A stretch of DNA of 26,812 nt from JALQTD01 sp964390365 (GTDB lineage Bacteria; Bacteroidota; Bacteroidia; Flavobacteriales_D; Sanyastnellaceae), in NCBI GenBank assembly GCA_964390365.1, contig CAYMHW010000027.1, positions 1-26,812 of the forward strand, written 5' to 3'. The notes under the pieces were generated by a model. That model was not told the DNA's origin and did no database searches. It saw only the letters and a program-made list of their open reading frames with translations. The translations under genes were made by a program, and so were the position numbers. The first letter of the stretch is position 1. Each line of letters starts with the position of its first letter. Below are positions 7,596-15,921 of this stretch, one piece after another.

Positions 7596-8228
7596 TTACT
7601 CCGCAGCAGGTGCTTCGGCCTCACCACCTTCTTCGGCAGCGGGTGCTTCTTCTGCGGGCGCTTCCTCTGCTGCAGGCGCTTCTTCAGCGGCCTCAGCTTC
7701 GGCAGCAGCAGCGGCTTCGGCGGCTTCTGCAGCTGCGGCAGCGGCTGCAGCTTCTTCCTCAGCCTTGGCAGCCGCTTCGATGGCAGCAAGTTCAGCGAGG
7801 CGAGCGTCGTTCACCGCTTTCTCTGCCTTCATCCGTGCAGCGAACGCCGCTTCCGATTCTCCGGCGAGCTTCGCGATTTTCGCAGCCACTTTGTCGTTCT
7901 TTTCGCGCATCCACGCCTCAAACTTCTTCTGAGCTTCCGCTTCAGTGAAAGCGCCTTTCTTGACGCCGTTGAGGAGGTGGTTGTGGTAGACGACGCCCTT
8001 GTACTTCATCAAAGCACGCGTGGTGTTCGTCATTTCAGCGCCCACTTGCAACCAGTACAACGCACGGTCGTGGTTGAGTTCGATGGTCGCGGGGTTGGTG
8101 TTCGGGTTGTACGTGCCGACTTTTTCGATGAAACGACCATCGCGCGGTGCGCGGGCGTCTGCGGCTACGATGTGGTAGAAGGGCTTGCCCTTTTTACCGT
8201 GGCGCTGGAGGCGGAGGCGAGTTGCCAT
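7596..8228 (-). CDS. rpsP: 30S ribosomal protein bS16 with long Ala/Glu-rich C-terminal tail
   Basis: Residues 1-85 are a normal bS16 (RLRLQRHGKKGKPFYHIVAA, DGRFIEKVGTYNP, RALYWLQVGAEMT). This protein helps assemble and stabilise the 5' domain of the 30S subunit and is typically only 80-90 residues long. Here the product is 210 residues. A mixed-charge helical linker follows (about 86-140), then a tail of almost only Ala and Glu with Pro-Ala-Glu repeats to the end. Bacteroidota bS16 proteins are known to be extended, so this is probably genuine and not a fusion or frameshift. The tail is acidic, unusual for a ribosomal protein. A consensus promoter sits about 50-80 bases upstream, and rimM follows past a terminator. 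Confidence 0.95.
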   Translation of the reverse strand: MATRLRLQRHGKKGKPFYHIVAADARAPRDGRFIEKVGTYNPNTNPATIELNHDRALYWLQVGAEMTNTTRALMKYKGVVYHNHLLNGVKKGAFTEAEAQKKFEAWMREKNDKVAAKIAKLAGESEAAFAARMKAEKAVNDARLAELAAIEAAAKAEEEAAAAAAAAEAAEAAAAAEAEAAEEAPAAEEAPAEEAPAAEEGGEAEAPAAE

Positions 8229-8279
8229 GTTAGAAACGTTTTAGAAGGGTCCTAAACCCCGTTGTTAATAAATCGAGCG

Positions 8280-8311
8280 CAAAAGTAGGTGAAGCCTCGT
8301 TCTTGACCAAA
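8280..8311 (-). promoter_or_regulatory. Promoter of rpsP(-rimM)
   Basis: On the minus strand, TTTG at 8311-8308 and TACTTTTG at 8287-8280 are separated by 20 bases, matching the Bacteroidota TTTG-N19-21-TAnnTTTG consensus. The inferred start near 8275 gives a leader of about 47 bases before the rpsP ATG at 8228. Confidence 0.7.
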
Positions 8312-8400
8312 CCCAAACCCCGCTTTTTTCTTTCACCGTTCGCGCGCCCTTGTGCAAATGTTTTCACAACTCGTGGCGGGGCCAAAGCCGACAGAAAGTA

Positions 8401-8413
8401 TAGTTTTGAAGGG
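8401..8413 (+). promoter_or_regulatory. Minus-7 element directly before dnaE (possible leaderless start)
   Basis: TAGTTTTG at 8401-8408 fits TAnnTTTG exactly and ends 5 bases before the dnaE ATG at 8414, so transcription would begin at or next to the start codon. No good TTG is seen 17-21 bases upstream, so the promoter is half-supported. The intervening AAGGG resembles a Shine-Dalgarno core but abuts the ATG, too close to work as one. Confidence 0.5.
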
Positions 8414-11400
8414 ATGTTTTTGATCTACGATACTGAGACGACGGGCTTGCCCCGGGATTGGAATGCGCCGCTGACGGACAGCGAGAACTGGCCGCGTTTG
8501 GTGCAATTGGCGTGGCAGTTGCACGACGCGAGGGGGCGCCTGCTTTCTCGGGGCAACTTGATCGTGCGGCCCGAGGGATTCACCATTCCGTTCAATTCCA
8601 CGAAGATTCACGGCATCACGAACGAGCGGGCAGAGGCGGAAGGGCATCCGTTGGAGGAGGTGTTGGCGGCATTCGATCGGGATTTGGCCCAAGCTCATTA
8701 TGTGATGGGGCACAACATCGGCTTCGACGTGAACATCGTCGGGGCGGAACTGCATCGGCTGCAACAGGACGTCGATCGGCTGCTCAAGGTGCCGGTCATC
8801 GATTCAAAGGACGAGGCGACCGATTATTGCGCCATTCCGGGCGGCAAAGGCGGCGGGTACAAGTGGCCTTCGCTGACGGAGTTGCACACGAAGTTGTTCG
8901 GCAAACCCTTCGACGAGGCGCACGATGCGGCGTACGACGTGGACGCCACAGCCAAGTGCTTTTTCGAACTGTGCCGGTTGCGGGTCATCCAGCGCCCCGA
9001 GTTGGTGGATGCCGATGGCATCGTCTACGAGGCGCCGAAACTCGAAGCGGCGAATTTCAAGGCGGAGCCACAGAAAAAGCAGGCGGCCCCGGGCATGCCG
9101 AAGGCGGGCGCCGCAGTGTCGGTCGCGTTGGAAGACGTGCCGTTCTCGCACCTGCACGCCCACAGCCAATTCAGCATCCTCCAAGCCGTCAGCGCCATCC
9201 CCGAGTTGGTCGATGCCGCGGTGAAGCAAGGTTCACCAGCGCTCGCCATCACCGACCACGGCAACATGATGCACGCGTTCCAGTTCGTACGCGCAGCCAA
9301 CAAAGCCGGGCTCAAAGCCATCGTCGGGGCGGAGTTGAATGTGTGCCGGAACCACGCCGACAAGTCCCAGAAGGACGACGGGTACCCCATCGTGTTCCTC
9401 GCGCGCAACAAGAACGGGTACCACAAGTTGGCGAAGCTCAGCAGTTTGGCCTACACCCAGGGATTCTACTACGTTCCGCGCATTGACCGCGAGCTCATCG
9501 CTCAATTCAACGAGGACCTCATCGTCACCACAGGCGGTCTCTTTTCCGAAATTCCCTCCCTCATCCTCAACGTCGGCGAACGGCAGGCGGAGGAGGCCTT
9601 CGTGTGGTGGAAGGAGCAGTTCGGCGACCGGTTTTACGCGGAGCTCAACCGCCACGGGCTCGAGGAGGAGCAGGTGGTGAACGAGACGCTGTTGCGGTTT
9701 TGTGCCCAGCACGACGTGAAGTACATCGCCGCGAACAACACCTATTATACGTACAAGGCACAAGCGGACGCGCACGACATTTTGCTGTGCGTGAAGGATG
9801 CGGCCAACGTTTCCAAGCCCAAGCGCTACATCGGCAAGCGGGGGCGTGAGTTCCGGTTTGGGTTCCCGAACGAGGAATTTTACCTGAAGACGCCGGATGA
9901 GATGAAGCGGCTGTTCGTGGACCTGCCGGATGCCATACAGAACGTGGCGGACATCGTGGATTCGTGCGAATCGTATGCGTTGGAGCGCGATGTGCTGTTG
10001 CCCGCTTTCGACATTCCGGAGGAGTTCAAGGACCCGTTGGACGAGGAGGATGGGGGCAAGCGCGGGGAGAATGCCTACCTCCGGCATTTGACCTATGAGG
10101 GGGCCAAACGCCGCTACGGCACCCTCACCGATGAAATCCGCGAACGGCTCGACTTCGAGCTGATGACCATCGAGAACACCGGGTATCCGGGGTATTTCCT
10201 CATCGTGCAGGACTTCACCACGGCCGCACGGGAAATGGGCGTCAGCGTGGGACCGGGGCGGGGCTCGGCCGCGGGTTCGGCCGTGGCGTACTGCATCGGC
10301 ATCACGAACGTCGACCCCATCGAGTACGACCTCCTGTTCGAGCGCTTCTTGAACCCGGACCGGGTGTCGCTGCCCGACATCGACATCGATTTCGACGACG
10401 AGGGCCGCGGCCGCGTCATCGAGTACGTCATCGACAAGTACGGAGCGAATCAAGTCGCCCAAATCATCACCTACGGCACGATGGCGGCCAAATCCTCCGT
10501 GCGCGACACCGCGCGCGTTATGGAATTGCCGCTCTCCGACGCCGACCGCATCGCGAAGCTCCTCCCGGACATCAGCCTCAAGAAGCTGTTCTCCCTCGAC
10601 GACAGGGCGCTCAAAGAAAAGGTCCGGGCCGAAGGCTTCGAAATGGTCCAGCAGATCAAGGAGATTGCAGGCCGCCCCGGCCTCGACGGCCAAACCCTCC
10701 AGACCGCTCGGATCCTCGAAGGTTCCGTCCGGAACACCGGCATCCACGCGTGCGGAGTCATCATCACGCCGTCGGACATCACGAACTACGTGCCCATTGC
10801 GACCGCCAAGGACAGCGACATGGCGTGCACGCAGTTCGATAATGCGGTGGCGGAGGACGCGGGGTTGTTGAAGATGGATTTTTTGGGCCTCAAAACCCTG
10901 ACCATCATCAAGGACGCTGTGCGGAACGTGAAAGAACGCCACGGCATCGACCTCGATCCCGACAGCTTCCCCCTTGACGACGTCAAGACCTACGAGCTCT
11001 TCCAACGCGGCGACACGGTCAGCATCTTCCAATACGAATCGGCGGGGATGCAGAAGTACCTCAAGGAACTCAAGCCGACGGTCTTCGCCGACCTCATCGC
11101 CATGAACGCGCTCTACCGTCCGGGACCGCTGGAGTACATCCCATCGTTCATCAAGCGGAAGCACGGCCTCGAGCCGATCACGTATGACCTCGACGCCTGC
11201 GAGGAGTACCTGAAGGAGACCTACGGCATCACGGTTTACCAGGAGCAGGTCATGCTCTTGTCCCAAAAGCTCGCGGGCTTCACGAAGGGCGAGGCAGACA
11301 GCTTGCGGAAGGCGATGGGCAAGAAGAAGAAGGACCTCATTGACCAAATGAAGCCCAAGTTCGTCGAACAAGGTGTGGCGAACGGCCACGATTCCACCAA

Positions 11401-12703
11401 GCTCGAAAAAATCTGGAAGGACTGGGAAGCCTTCGCGTCCTACGCTTTCAACAAGTCGCACTCGACCTGCTACGCGTGGGTGGCGTACCAAACCGCTTAC
11501 CTCAAGGCCAACTACCCCGCCGAATACATGGCGGCCGTCCTGTCGAACAACATGAACGACATCAAGCAGGTCACCATCGGCATGGACGAGGCGCGCCGCA
11601 TCGGCTGCCCGGTGCTCGGCCCCGATGTGAACGAGTCAGCGTACAAATTCCGGGTCAACCAGGAAGGCGCCATCCGTTTCGGCCTCGGGGCGATGCGCGG
11701 AGTCGGCGAGGGCGCGGTGGCCACCATCGTAGAGAGCCGCAATGAGGGCGGACTGTACAAGAGCCTGTTCGACTTTGCACGGCGGGTGAACCCGAAGGAC
11801 GTGAACAAGCGGGTTTACGAGGCGCTGGCCTTGGGCGGGGCGTTTGATTGCTTCGAAGGCATTCACCGGGCCCAGTACTTTGCTCCGGACGACAAAGGCC
11901 GCACCTTGGTGGAACTCGCGGCGCGCTATGGACAGGGCATGCAGCAACAAGCCGAGTCGGCTCAAGTCTCGCTGTTTGGGGACGCGGACGAAGTGGAGAT
12001 CCCGGAGCCGGCCATTCCGACGTGCGAACCGTGGGAGCGCATGGACCAGTTGAACCGGGAGAAGGAAATCATCGGCATCTACATTTCAGGTCACCCGCTC
12101 GACGCGTTCAAGCTGGAAATCGATCACCTGTGCACGCCGAAGGAAGGGTTGCAGGTGCTGACAAATGCGCCAGCCGTGAAGGGCAAGGAATTGCGGTTTG
12201 CGGGAAGGATTGTGGCGCCTGAACACCGGATGACGAAGAACGGCAAGCCGTTTGGGCGGTTCAGTCTGGAGGATTACCACCACACGGAGTCCTTCATGCT
12301 CTTCGGAGAGGATTACTTGAAATTCAAGGATTACCTCGTGGACGGTTGGTTCGTTTTCGTGAAAGGGGCGGTGGAGCCACGTCGGTTTGGTCCGGATGAC
12401 AGCGTTGAATTCAAGGTCAAGGCGATGGAACTGCTTGCGGACGTTCGCGAAAAGATGATCGAGCGGCTCCGGTTGCAGGTGTCGCTCGCGTCGCTGACGG
12501 AGGATTTTGCCAACTTGGTGGCGGACTGGGTAGAGCGGCATCCCGGCCGGGTGGGAGTGACGTTGGAAATCCGGGATGAACAAGCGGGCATTGAAATGAG
12601 CAGCCGAACGAAGAAGGTGGCGCTTACGAACGAGTTCATGGAAGGCGTGGAGGCGTGGGCAGCCGAAGGGCGGGTGGCGTACCGGATGGAAACGAAGCGT
12701 TAA
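8414..12703 (+). CDS. dnaE: DNA polymerase III subunit alpha with N-terminal 3'-5' exonuclease domain
   Basis: The replicative polymerase, 1429 residues from the chosen start. Residues 1-195 are a DnaQ-like DEDD exonuclease: DTETTG with D6 and E8, HNIGFDVN near 100, HDAAYDVDA near 170. A PHP domain starts near 245 (HLHAHSQFS, then ALAITDHGN). The polymerase core has GPGRGSAAGS near 613 and catalytic PDIDIDFD near 653. Next are a YRPGPLEYIP segment and NKSHSTCYAW near 1013. A C-terminal OB-fold region follows (LRFAGRIVAPEHRMTKNGK). An exonuclease-fused DnaE of this length is usual in Bacteroidota, where proofreading is in cis. I chose the ATG at 8414 because MFLIYDTETTGLP matches the family's N-terminus; the in-frame ATG at 8303 overlaps the divergent rpsP promoter. 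All key residues seem intact. Confidence 0.97.
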   Translation: MFLIYDTETTGLPRDWNAPLTDSENWPRLVQLAWQLHDARGRLLSRGNLIVRPEGFTIPFNSTKIHGITNERAEAEGHPLEEVLAAFDRDLAQAHYVMGHNIGFDVNIVGAELHRLQQDVDRLLKVPVIDSKDEATDYCAIPGGKGGGYKWPSLTELHTKLFGKPFDEAHDAAYDVDATAKCFFELCRLRVIQRPELVDADGIVYEAPKLEAANFKAEPQKKQAAPGMPKAGAAVSVALEDVPFSHLHAHSQFSILQAVSAIPELVDAAVKQGSPALAITDHGNMMHAFQFVRAANKAGLKAIVGAELNVCRNHADKSQKDDGYPIVFLARNKNGYHKLAKLSSLAYTQGFYYVPRIDRELIAQFNEDLIVTTGGLFSEIPSLILNVGERQAEEAFVWWKEQFGDRFYAELNRHGLEEEQVVNETLLRFCAQHDVKYIAANNTYYTYKAQADAHDILLCVKDAANVSKPKRYIGKRGREFRFGFPNEEFYLKTPDEMKRLFVDLPDAIQNVADIVDSCESYALERDVLLPAFDIPEEFKDPLDEEDGGKRGENAYLRHLTYEGAKRRYGTLTDEIRERLDFELMTIENTGYPGYFLIVQDFTTAAREMGVSVGPGRGSAAGSAVAYCIGITNVDPIEYDLLFERFLNPDRVSLPDIDIDFDDEGRGRVIEYVIDKYGANQVAQIITYGTMAAKSSVRDTARVMELPLSDADRIAKLLPDISLKKLFSLDDRALKEKVRAEGFEMVQQIKEIAGRPGLDGQTLQTARILEGSVRNTGIHACGVIITPSDITNYVPIATAKDSDMACTQFDNAVAEDAGLLKMDFLGLKTLTIIKDAVRNVKERHGIDLDPDSFPLDDVKTYELFQRGDTVSIFQYESAGMQKYLKELKPTVFADLIAMNALYRPGPLEYIPSFIKRKHGLEPITYDLDACEEYLKETYGITVYQEQVMLLSQKLAGFTKGEADSLRKAMGKKKKDLIDQMKPKFVEQGVANGHDSTKLEKIWKDWEAFASYAFNKSHSTCYAWVAYQTAYLKANYPAEYMAAVLSNNMNDIKQVTIGMDEARRIGCPVLGPDVNESAYKFRVNQEGAIRFGLGAMRGVGEGAVATIVESRNEGGLYKSLFDFARRVNPKDVNKRVYEALALGGAFDCFEGIHRAQYFAPDDKGRTLVELAARYGQGMQQQAESAQVSLFGDADEVEIPEPAIPTCEPWERMDQLNREKEIIGIYISGHPLDAFKLEIDHLCTPKEGLQVLTNAPAVKGKELRFAGRIVAPEHRMTKNGKPFGRFSLEDYHHTESFMLFGEDYLKFKDYLVDGWFVFVKGAVEPRRFGPDDSVEFKVKAMELLADVREKMIERLRLQVSLASLTEDFANLVADWVERHPGRVGVTLEIRDEQAGIEMSSRTKKVALTNEFMEGVEAWAAEGRVAYRMETKR

Positions 12704-12747
12704 AGGCTGTGGAAAAGTTGGAGTGCCAAATTCCGCCAAAGCGCACG

Positions 12748-12775
12748 TTGCTTTTTCATTTGGGGGTTAAATTTG
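12748..12775 (+). promoter_or_regulatory. Promoter of trxA
   Basis: TTG at 12748-12750, a 17-base spacer and TAAATTTG at 12768-12775 match the Bacteroidota consensus exactly. The expected start near 12780 leaves a leader of about 35 bases to the ATG at 12816. Confidence 0.8.
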
Positions 12776-12815
12776 GGGTTCAATAAATCGCGCAACCGCG
12801 CACGAACGAAAGATC

Positions 12816-13133
12816 ATGGCTGTAGAATTTACCGATGCGAACTTTGAAGAGCTCGCACTGAAAAGCGATCAACCCGTTGTCGTTGACTTTTGGGCAGAGT
12901 GGTGTGGCCCGTGCCGGATGGTTGGCCCGGTGGTCGAGGAATTGGCAAACGATTACGAAGGCCGCGCTTTGGTGGGCAAGGTGAACGTGGACCAAAACAG
13001 CGACATCAGCATGAAATTTGGCATCCGCAACATCCCGACCATCATCTTCCTTAAGAATGGTGAGCTCGTTGATAAGAGCGTCGGCGCGGTTCCGAAAAAT
13101 GTGCTGGTCGAGAAGTTGGAGGCCCTCCTCTGA
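12816..13133 (+). CDS. trxA: Thioredoxin
   Basis: A 105-residue classical thioredoxin, a cytosolic disulfide reductase that thioredoxin reductase recharges with NADPH electrons. It has VVVDFWAEWCGPCRM with redox Cys30 and Cys33, the buried Asp24 and the cis-proline loop IRNIPTIIFLKNGE near residue 74. There is no signal peptide. It is a single-gene unit: its own consensus promoter lies 40-68 bases upstream and a strong intrinsic terminator 16 bases downstream. Length and all key residues are normal. Confidence 0.97.
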   Translation: MAVEFTDANFEELALKSDQPVVVDFWAEWCGPCRMVGPVVEELANDYEGRALVGKVNVDQNSDISMKFGIRNIPTIIFLKNGELVDKSVGAVPKNVLVEKLEALL

Positions 13134-13148
13134 TTCCATCCACCGATG

Positions 13149-13185
13149 AAAAGCCCCGGAGCCCAGCGCTTTCCGGGGCTTTTTC
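13149..13185 (+). terminator. Intrinsic terminator of trxA
   Basis: AAAAGCCCCGGA (13149-13160) pairs perfectly with TCCGGGGCTTTT (13172-13183) around an 11-base loop, and the right arm runs into a T tract to 13184. The flanking A and T runs make it potentially active in both directions. Confidence 0.85.
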
Positions 13186-13218
13186 ATGTCCCGTTGCCGG
13201 GCATCGCTCGCCGCATCG

Positions 13219-13226
13219 TAACTTCA
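13219..13226 (+). promoter_or_regulatory. Candidate minus-7 box 4 bases before the DUF58 gene
   Basis: TAACTTCA keeps the TA and TT of TAnnTTTG (6 of 8 informative and free positions) and ends exactly 4 bases before the ATG at 13231. It is weak alone and reported because the same spacing recurs at four other genes in this window. Confidence 0.3.
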
Positions 13227-13230
13227 CTCC

Positions 13231-14154
13231 ATGCCCATTTCTCCCGATCCCGGACTGCAACAACGGCTGGGCCGTTTGGAATTCCTTGCCCGCCAGGCGG
13301 TGGAGGGCTTCATCACCGGTCTGCACAAAAGCCCTTTCCACGGATTCAGTGTCGAATTCGCGGAACACCGGTTGTACAACCCGGGTGAGTCGACGCGCCA
13401 CATCGATTGGAAGCTGTTCGCGCGCACGGATCGCATGTTCGTCAAGCGGTACGAAGAAGAAACGAACCTGCGTTGCCAGCTGGTCATCGACCGCTCCTCG
13501 TCCATGCGCTATCCCGAAGGTACGGAGTTGACGAAATTGGGATTCGCCGTGAACGCTTCCGCTGCGCTCATCGAGTTGTTCCGTCGCCAGCGCGATGCGG
13601 TGGGCATGAGCTGGTTTGGTACCGGTTTGGACCTGCATTTGCCGGCAAAAAGCTCGCAAGCCCACCACCGGTTGCTGTACCATCACCTCGACGAATTGCT
13701 CGACGGGGTGGATTCGGAGCCGATTTCCACCTCCACCGCCGAGGCCCTGCACCAAATCGCAGAAGCCATTCCCCGACGTTCCCTCGTCATGATCTTCAGC
13801 GACATGCTCGACCGCGACGACGCCGAAGGGGAGGCCCTGTTGACCGCCTTGCAGCACTTGCGCCACAACAAACACGAGGTCGTGGTCTTCCACGTACTCG
13901 ATGGCGCCACCGAGGCGTCCTTCGATTTCGAAGATCGGCCCACGTTGTTCGCGGACTTGGAAACCGGAGAAGAGCTGCGCTTGCACCCCTCCGAAGTCCG
14001 AGCAGCTTATCGCGCCTCCATGTCGGCGCTCCGCAGCAACCTCGAACTCCGTTGCGCCCAATACGGAATCGACCTCGTCGACGTGGACATCGCCGAGGGC
14101 GTGGGGCCTGTTTTGACGTCCTATTTGGTCAAGCGGAAGCGGATGAATGCCTGA
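13231..14154 (+). CDS. DUF58 / von Willebrand factor A-like protein
   Basis: A 307-residue soluble protein of the DUF58 family. The family signature EHRLYNPGESTRHIDWKLFAR spans residues 45-65. A vWA-like fold follows with the metal-site pattern DRSSSM at 87-92 (D87, S89, S91) and VMIFSDMLDRDDAEGE later. DUF58 proteins commonly sit beside MoxR AAA+ ATPases in Bat (aerotolerance) operons, where they are thought to act as metal-dependent adaptors for ATPase-driven remodelling. Here no MoxR or other Bat gene is adjacent, so it stands alone between trxA and tRNA-Asp. No transmembrane segment is seen, unlike some longer family members. Cellular role is unknown. Confidence 0.88.
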   Translation: MPISPDPGLQQRLGRLEFLARQAVEGFITGLHKSPFHGFSVEFAEHRLYNPGESTRHIDWKLFARTDRMFVKRYEEETNLRCQLVIDRSSSMRYPEGTELTKLGFAVNASAALIELFRRQRDAVGMSWFGTGLDLHLPAKSSQAHHRLLYHHLDELLDGVDSEPISTSTAEALHQIAEAIPRRSLVMIFSDMLDRDDAEGEALLTALQHLRHNKHEVVVFHVLDGATEASFDFEDRPTLFADLETGEELRLHPSEVRAAYRASMSALRSNLELRCAQYGIDLVDVDIAEGVGPVLTSYLVKRKRMNA

Positions 14155-14276
14155 TGCGCGGCGCTTTTGCGGTGGGAAGCGAATTTTTTTCGCGGGGTAA
14201 GATTTTGATAATCTGAGGCTTGAAAAAACTTTGTCGAAAAACCGCAACTTTTTTTCATCGGCACGCGTAAAAAGGC
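14155..14276. other. AT-rich spacer before tRNA-Asp
   Basis: No coding potential is visible. The stretch is richer in A and T than its neighbours and contains homopolymer runs (seven T at 14184-14190, others near 14250). A small hairpin GCGAA/TTCGC (14179-14193) has no following T tract, so I do not call it a terminator. Confidence 0.5.
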
Positions 14277-14308
14277 TTGTGCGAATCGAGAAAAACAACG
14301 TATCTTTG
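14277..14308 (+). promoter_or_regulatory. Promoter of tRNA-Asp
   Basis: TTG at 14277-14279, a 21-base spacer and TATCTTTG at 14301-14308 fit the Bacteroidota consensus. The predicted start near 14313 is about 33 bases before the tRNA 5' end. Confidence 0.65.
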
Positions 14309-14345
14309 CGCACCGCAGCACACGAGCTGTGAGGGAGTGAAAAAA

Positions 14346-14422
14346 GGTCTGGTAGTTCAGTTGGTTAGAATACATGCCTGTCACGCATGGGGTCGCGAGT
14401 TCGAGTCTCGTCCAGACCGCCA
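14346..14422 (+). tRNA. tRNA-Asp (anticodon GTC), CCA encoded
   Basis: A full cloverleaf can be drawn. The acceptor stem GGTCTGG (14346-14352) pairs with CCAGACC (14412-14418). The anticodon stem CATGC/GCATG encloses loop CTGTCAC, which gives anticodon GTC. The T arm GCGAG/CTCGT encloses TTCGAGT. G is the discriminator at 14419, and CCA is encoded at 14420-14422. Total length is 77 bases including CCA. A promoter and a terminator frame it as a single-tRNA unit. Confidence 0.97.
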
Positions 14423-14434
14423 ACAACATTCGGA

Positions 14435-14472
14435 AAGCCCTGCAAGTCAAGAACTTGCGGGGCTTCTTTTTT
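14435..14472 (+). terminator. Intrinsic terminator after tRNA-Asp
   Basis: AAGCCCTGCAAGT (14435-14447) pairs with ACTTGCGGGGCTT (14453-14465), 13 base pairs with one G-U, a 5-base loop, then C and six T. It ends the tRNA transcript 13 bases after the CCA. Confidence 0.85.
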
Positions 14473-14736
14473 GGCGAGTACTTACCAGAGTACCGCTTCA
14501 TGTGGTTGTGAAAAGCGCACGTCGATCCGAGTTCGTGAACTGGCATCTTGAGCGCTCACAGTTGGATTGAAACGTCCACGAACTTCCGTTCCCCTATTGA
14601 GGCAAAGGCTTTTACTTCGCTGCTGGACTGAACGATCGCACTTGGCATTCAATTTCATTGTCGCGTGCCTTGCAACCGAGGAATGAAACGCAACATCCAA
14701 AAGCTTATGATCGTAAGGGGTGGAAATTCATGGTCA
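14473..14736. other. Non-coding gap between tRNA terminator and wecE-like gene
   Basis: I see no supported gene, repeat of the tRNA 3' end, or consensus promoter in these 264 bases. In-frame ATG codons at 14665, 14683 and 14707 could extend the following aminotransferase, but its family begins at the later ATG. Confidence 0.4.
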
Positions 14737-15879
14737 ATGGAACATTCCGCCATCCCGTTCAATCAATTGCACACCACGGGCAATGAGTTGGCGTGCATTC
14801 AGGACGCGATTTCGCAGGGGAATCTCGCAGGCGACGGCGCCTATTCGAAGCGGTGTGAGCGGTTTTTTGAGGAGCGCTTCGGATTTTTCAAGTGCCTGAT
14901 GACGGGGTCCTGTACGGATGCCTTGGAATTGGCTGCTATCGTGCTTGATTTGAAGCCGGGGGATGAGGTCATCATGCCAGCATACACGTTTGTGAGCACT
15001 GCGAACGCATTCGTTTTGCGTGGGGCGAAACCGGTGTTCTGTGACTCTCGCGAGGACCATCCGAATATGGACGAGTCCCTGGTCGAAGGCCTCATTACCG
15101 AACGCACCAAGGCCATCGTGGTGGTTCACTACGCTGGGATGGCTTGCAAAATGGATGTCATCATGGACATCGCTTCCCGTCACGGGTTGAAGGTGGTGGA
15201 AGATGCCGCTCAGGCAGTTGGGGCCCACTTCATTGATGATCAAGGAGTCGAGCATCCGTTAGGGGGCATCGGCCATTTGGGGACGTTCAGTTTTGATGGC
15301 CAAAAAAACATCAACTGCGGCGAAGGCGGCATGCTCGTCGTCAATTCAAAAGAGCTCGTCGCCCGAGCTGAAATCGCATGGCAAAAAGGAACGAATCGCG
15401 CGGCTTTCTTTCGAGGAGAAGTGGACAAATACGGCTGGGTGGATGTGGGGTCTAACTTTACAATGTCCGAGTTGAATGCAGCGTTCTTGTTCGCCCAACT
15501 GCAAGAACTCGATGCCATCAATGCGGAACGCCGTTCACTTTGGGAAGCCTACTGGAACCTCTTCAAGGAATCGGGTGAGTCGGTTGCTTTGCCTCATGTG
15601 CCTCAATGGGCAACGAACAACGGCCACATTTTCTACCTCGTTTGCGAAACCTTGGAAAGGAGAACCCACCTGCTGGAGCGCTTCAAAGCGATGAACATCG
15701 GAGCGGCATTCCACTACCAGAGCCTCAGCAGGTCCCAGGTTGTGGATGCGGACTCGAACTCCACTCCCCAATCGAATCGCTACTCAGATTGCTTGATCCG
15801 CTTGCCCATGTACGTTGGATTCGATTTCCACGACCTCAGGAGGCGAATTGAATCATTGCACAAGGCGGCTTCATTCTGA
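14737..15879 (+). CDS. wecE: dTDP-4-amino-4,6-dideoxygalactose transaminase-like (DegT/DnrJ/EryC1/StrS family)
   Basis: A 380-residue PLP-dependent sugar aminotransferase that closely follows WecE/RffA. Visible features are IPFNQLHTTGNEL at the start, GNLAGDGAYSKRCE, GDEVIMPAYTFVSTANAFVL (75-94), VHYAGMACKMD, the PLP-binding VVEDAAQAVG with D156 and Q159, and the Schiff-base lysine in SFDGQKNINCGEGG (K190). The further RGEVDKYGWVDVGSNFTMSE matches WecE too. WecE converts a dTDP-4-keto-6-deoxyhexose to the 4-amino sugar using glutamate; the same family also makes other amino sugars, so the exact nucleotide sugar is inferred. The start at 14737 puts IPFN at the family position. It converges on an acyltransferase gene that would fit the next step. 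Codon use appears less GC-rich than in neighbouring housekeeping genes. Confidence 0.88.
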   Translation: MEHSAIPFNQLHTTGNELACIQDAISQGNLAGDGAYSKRCERFFEERFGFFKCLMTGSCTDALELAAIVLDLKPGDEVIMPAYTFVSTANAFVLRGAKPVFCDSREDHPNMDESLVEGLITERTKAIVVVHYAGMACKMDVIMDIASRHGLKVVEDAAQAVGAHFIDDQGVEHPLGGIGHLGTFSFDGQKNINCGEGGMLVVNSKELVARAEIAWQKGTNRAAFFRGEVDKYGWVDVGSNFTMSELNAAFLFAQLQELDAINAERRSLWEAYWNLFKESGESVALPHVPQWATNNGHIFYLVCETLERRTHLLERFKAMNIGAAFHYQSLSRSQVVDADSNSTPQSNRYSDCLIRLPMYVGFDFHDLRRRIESLHKAASF

Positions 15880-15921
15880 CACCCGCTCTTGCGCCCGAGA
15901 AACCCAGCGACCGCCGCTCGT

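Noticed and set aside
7596..7810. Ala/Glu repeat as a tandem-repeat element or frameshift
   Set aside because: The frame is open from a normal bS16 start to stop and the composition fits the known bS16 extension in Bacteroidota, so it is read as protein, not as a DNA repeat element.
9233..11491. 752-codon open frame antisense to dnaE
   Set aside because: Lies wholly inside dnaE on the other strand; Val/Leu/Asp/Arg-rich sequence without known domains. Length reflects high-GC codon bias, not a gene.
12738..12756. Possible terminator after dnaE (AAAGCG/TGCTTT then T run)
   Set aside because: Only six weak pairs including a G-U, and it overlaps the minus-33 element of the trxA promoter.
14179..14193. 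Hairpin GCGAA/TTCGC after the DUF58 gene as a terminator
   Set aside because: Five-pair stem with the T run in the loop and not after the stem; not a credible intrinsic terminator.
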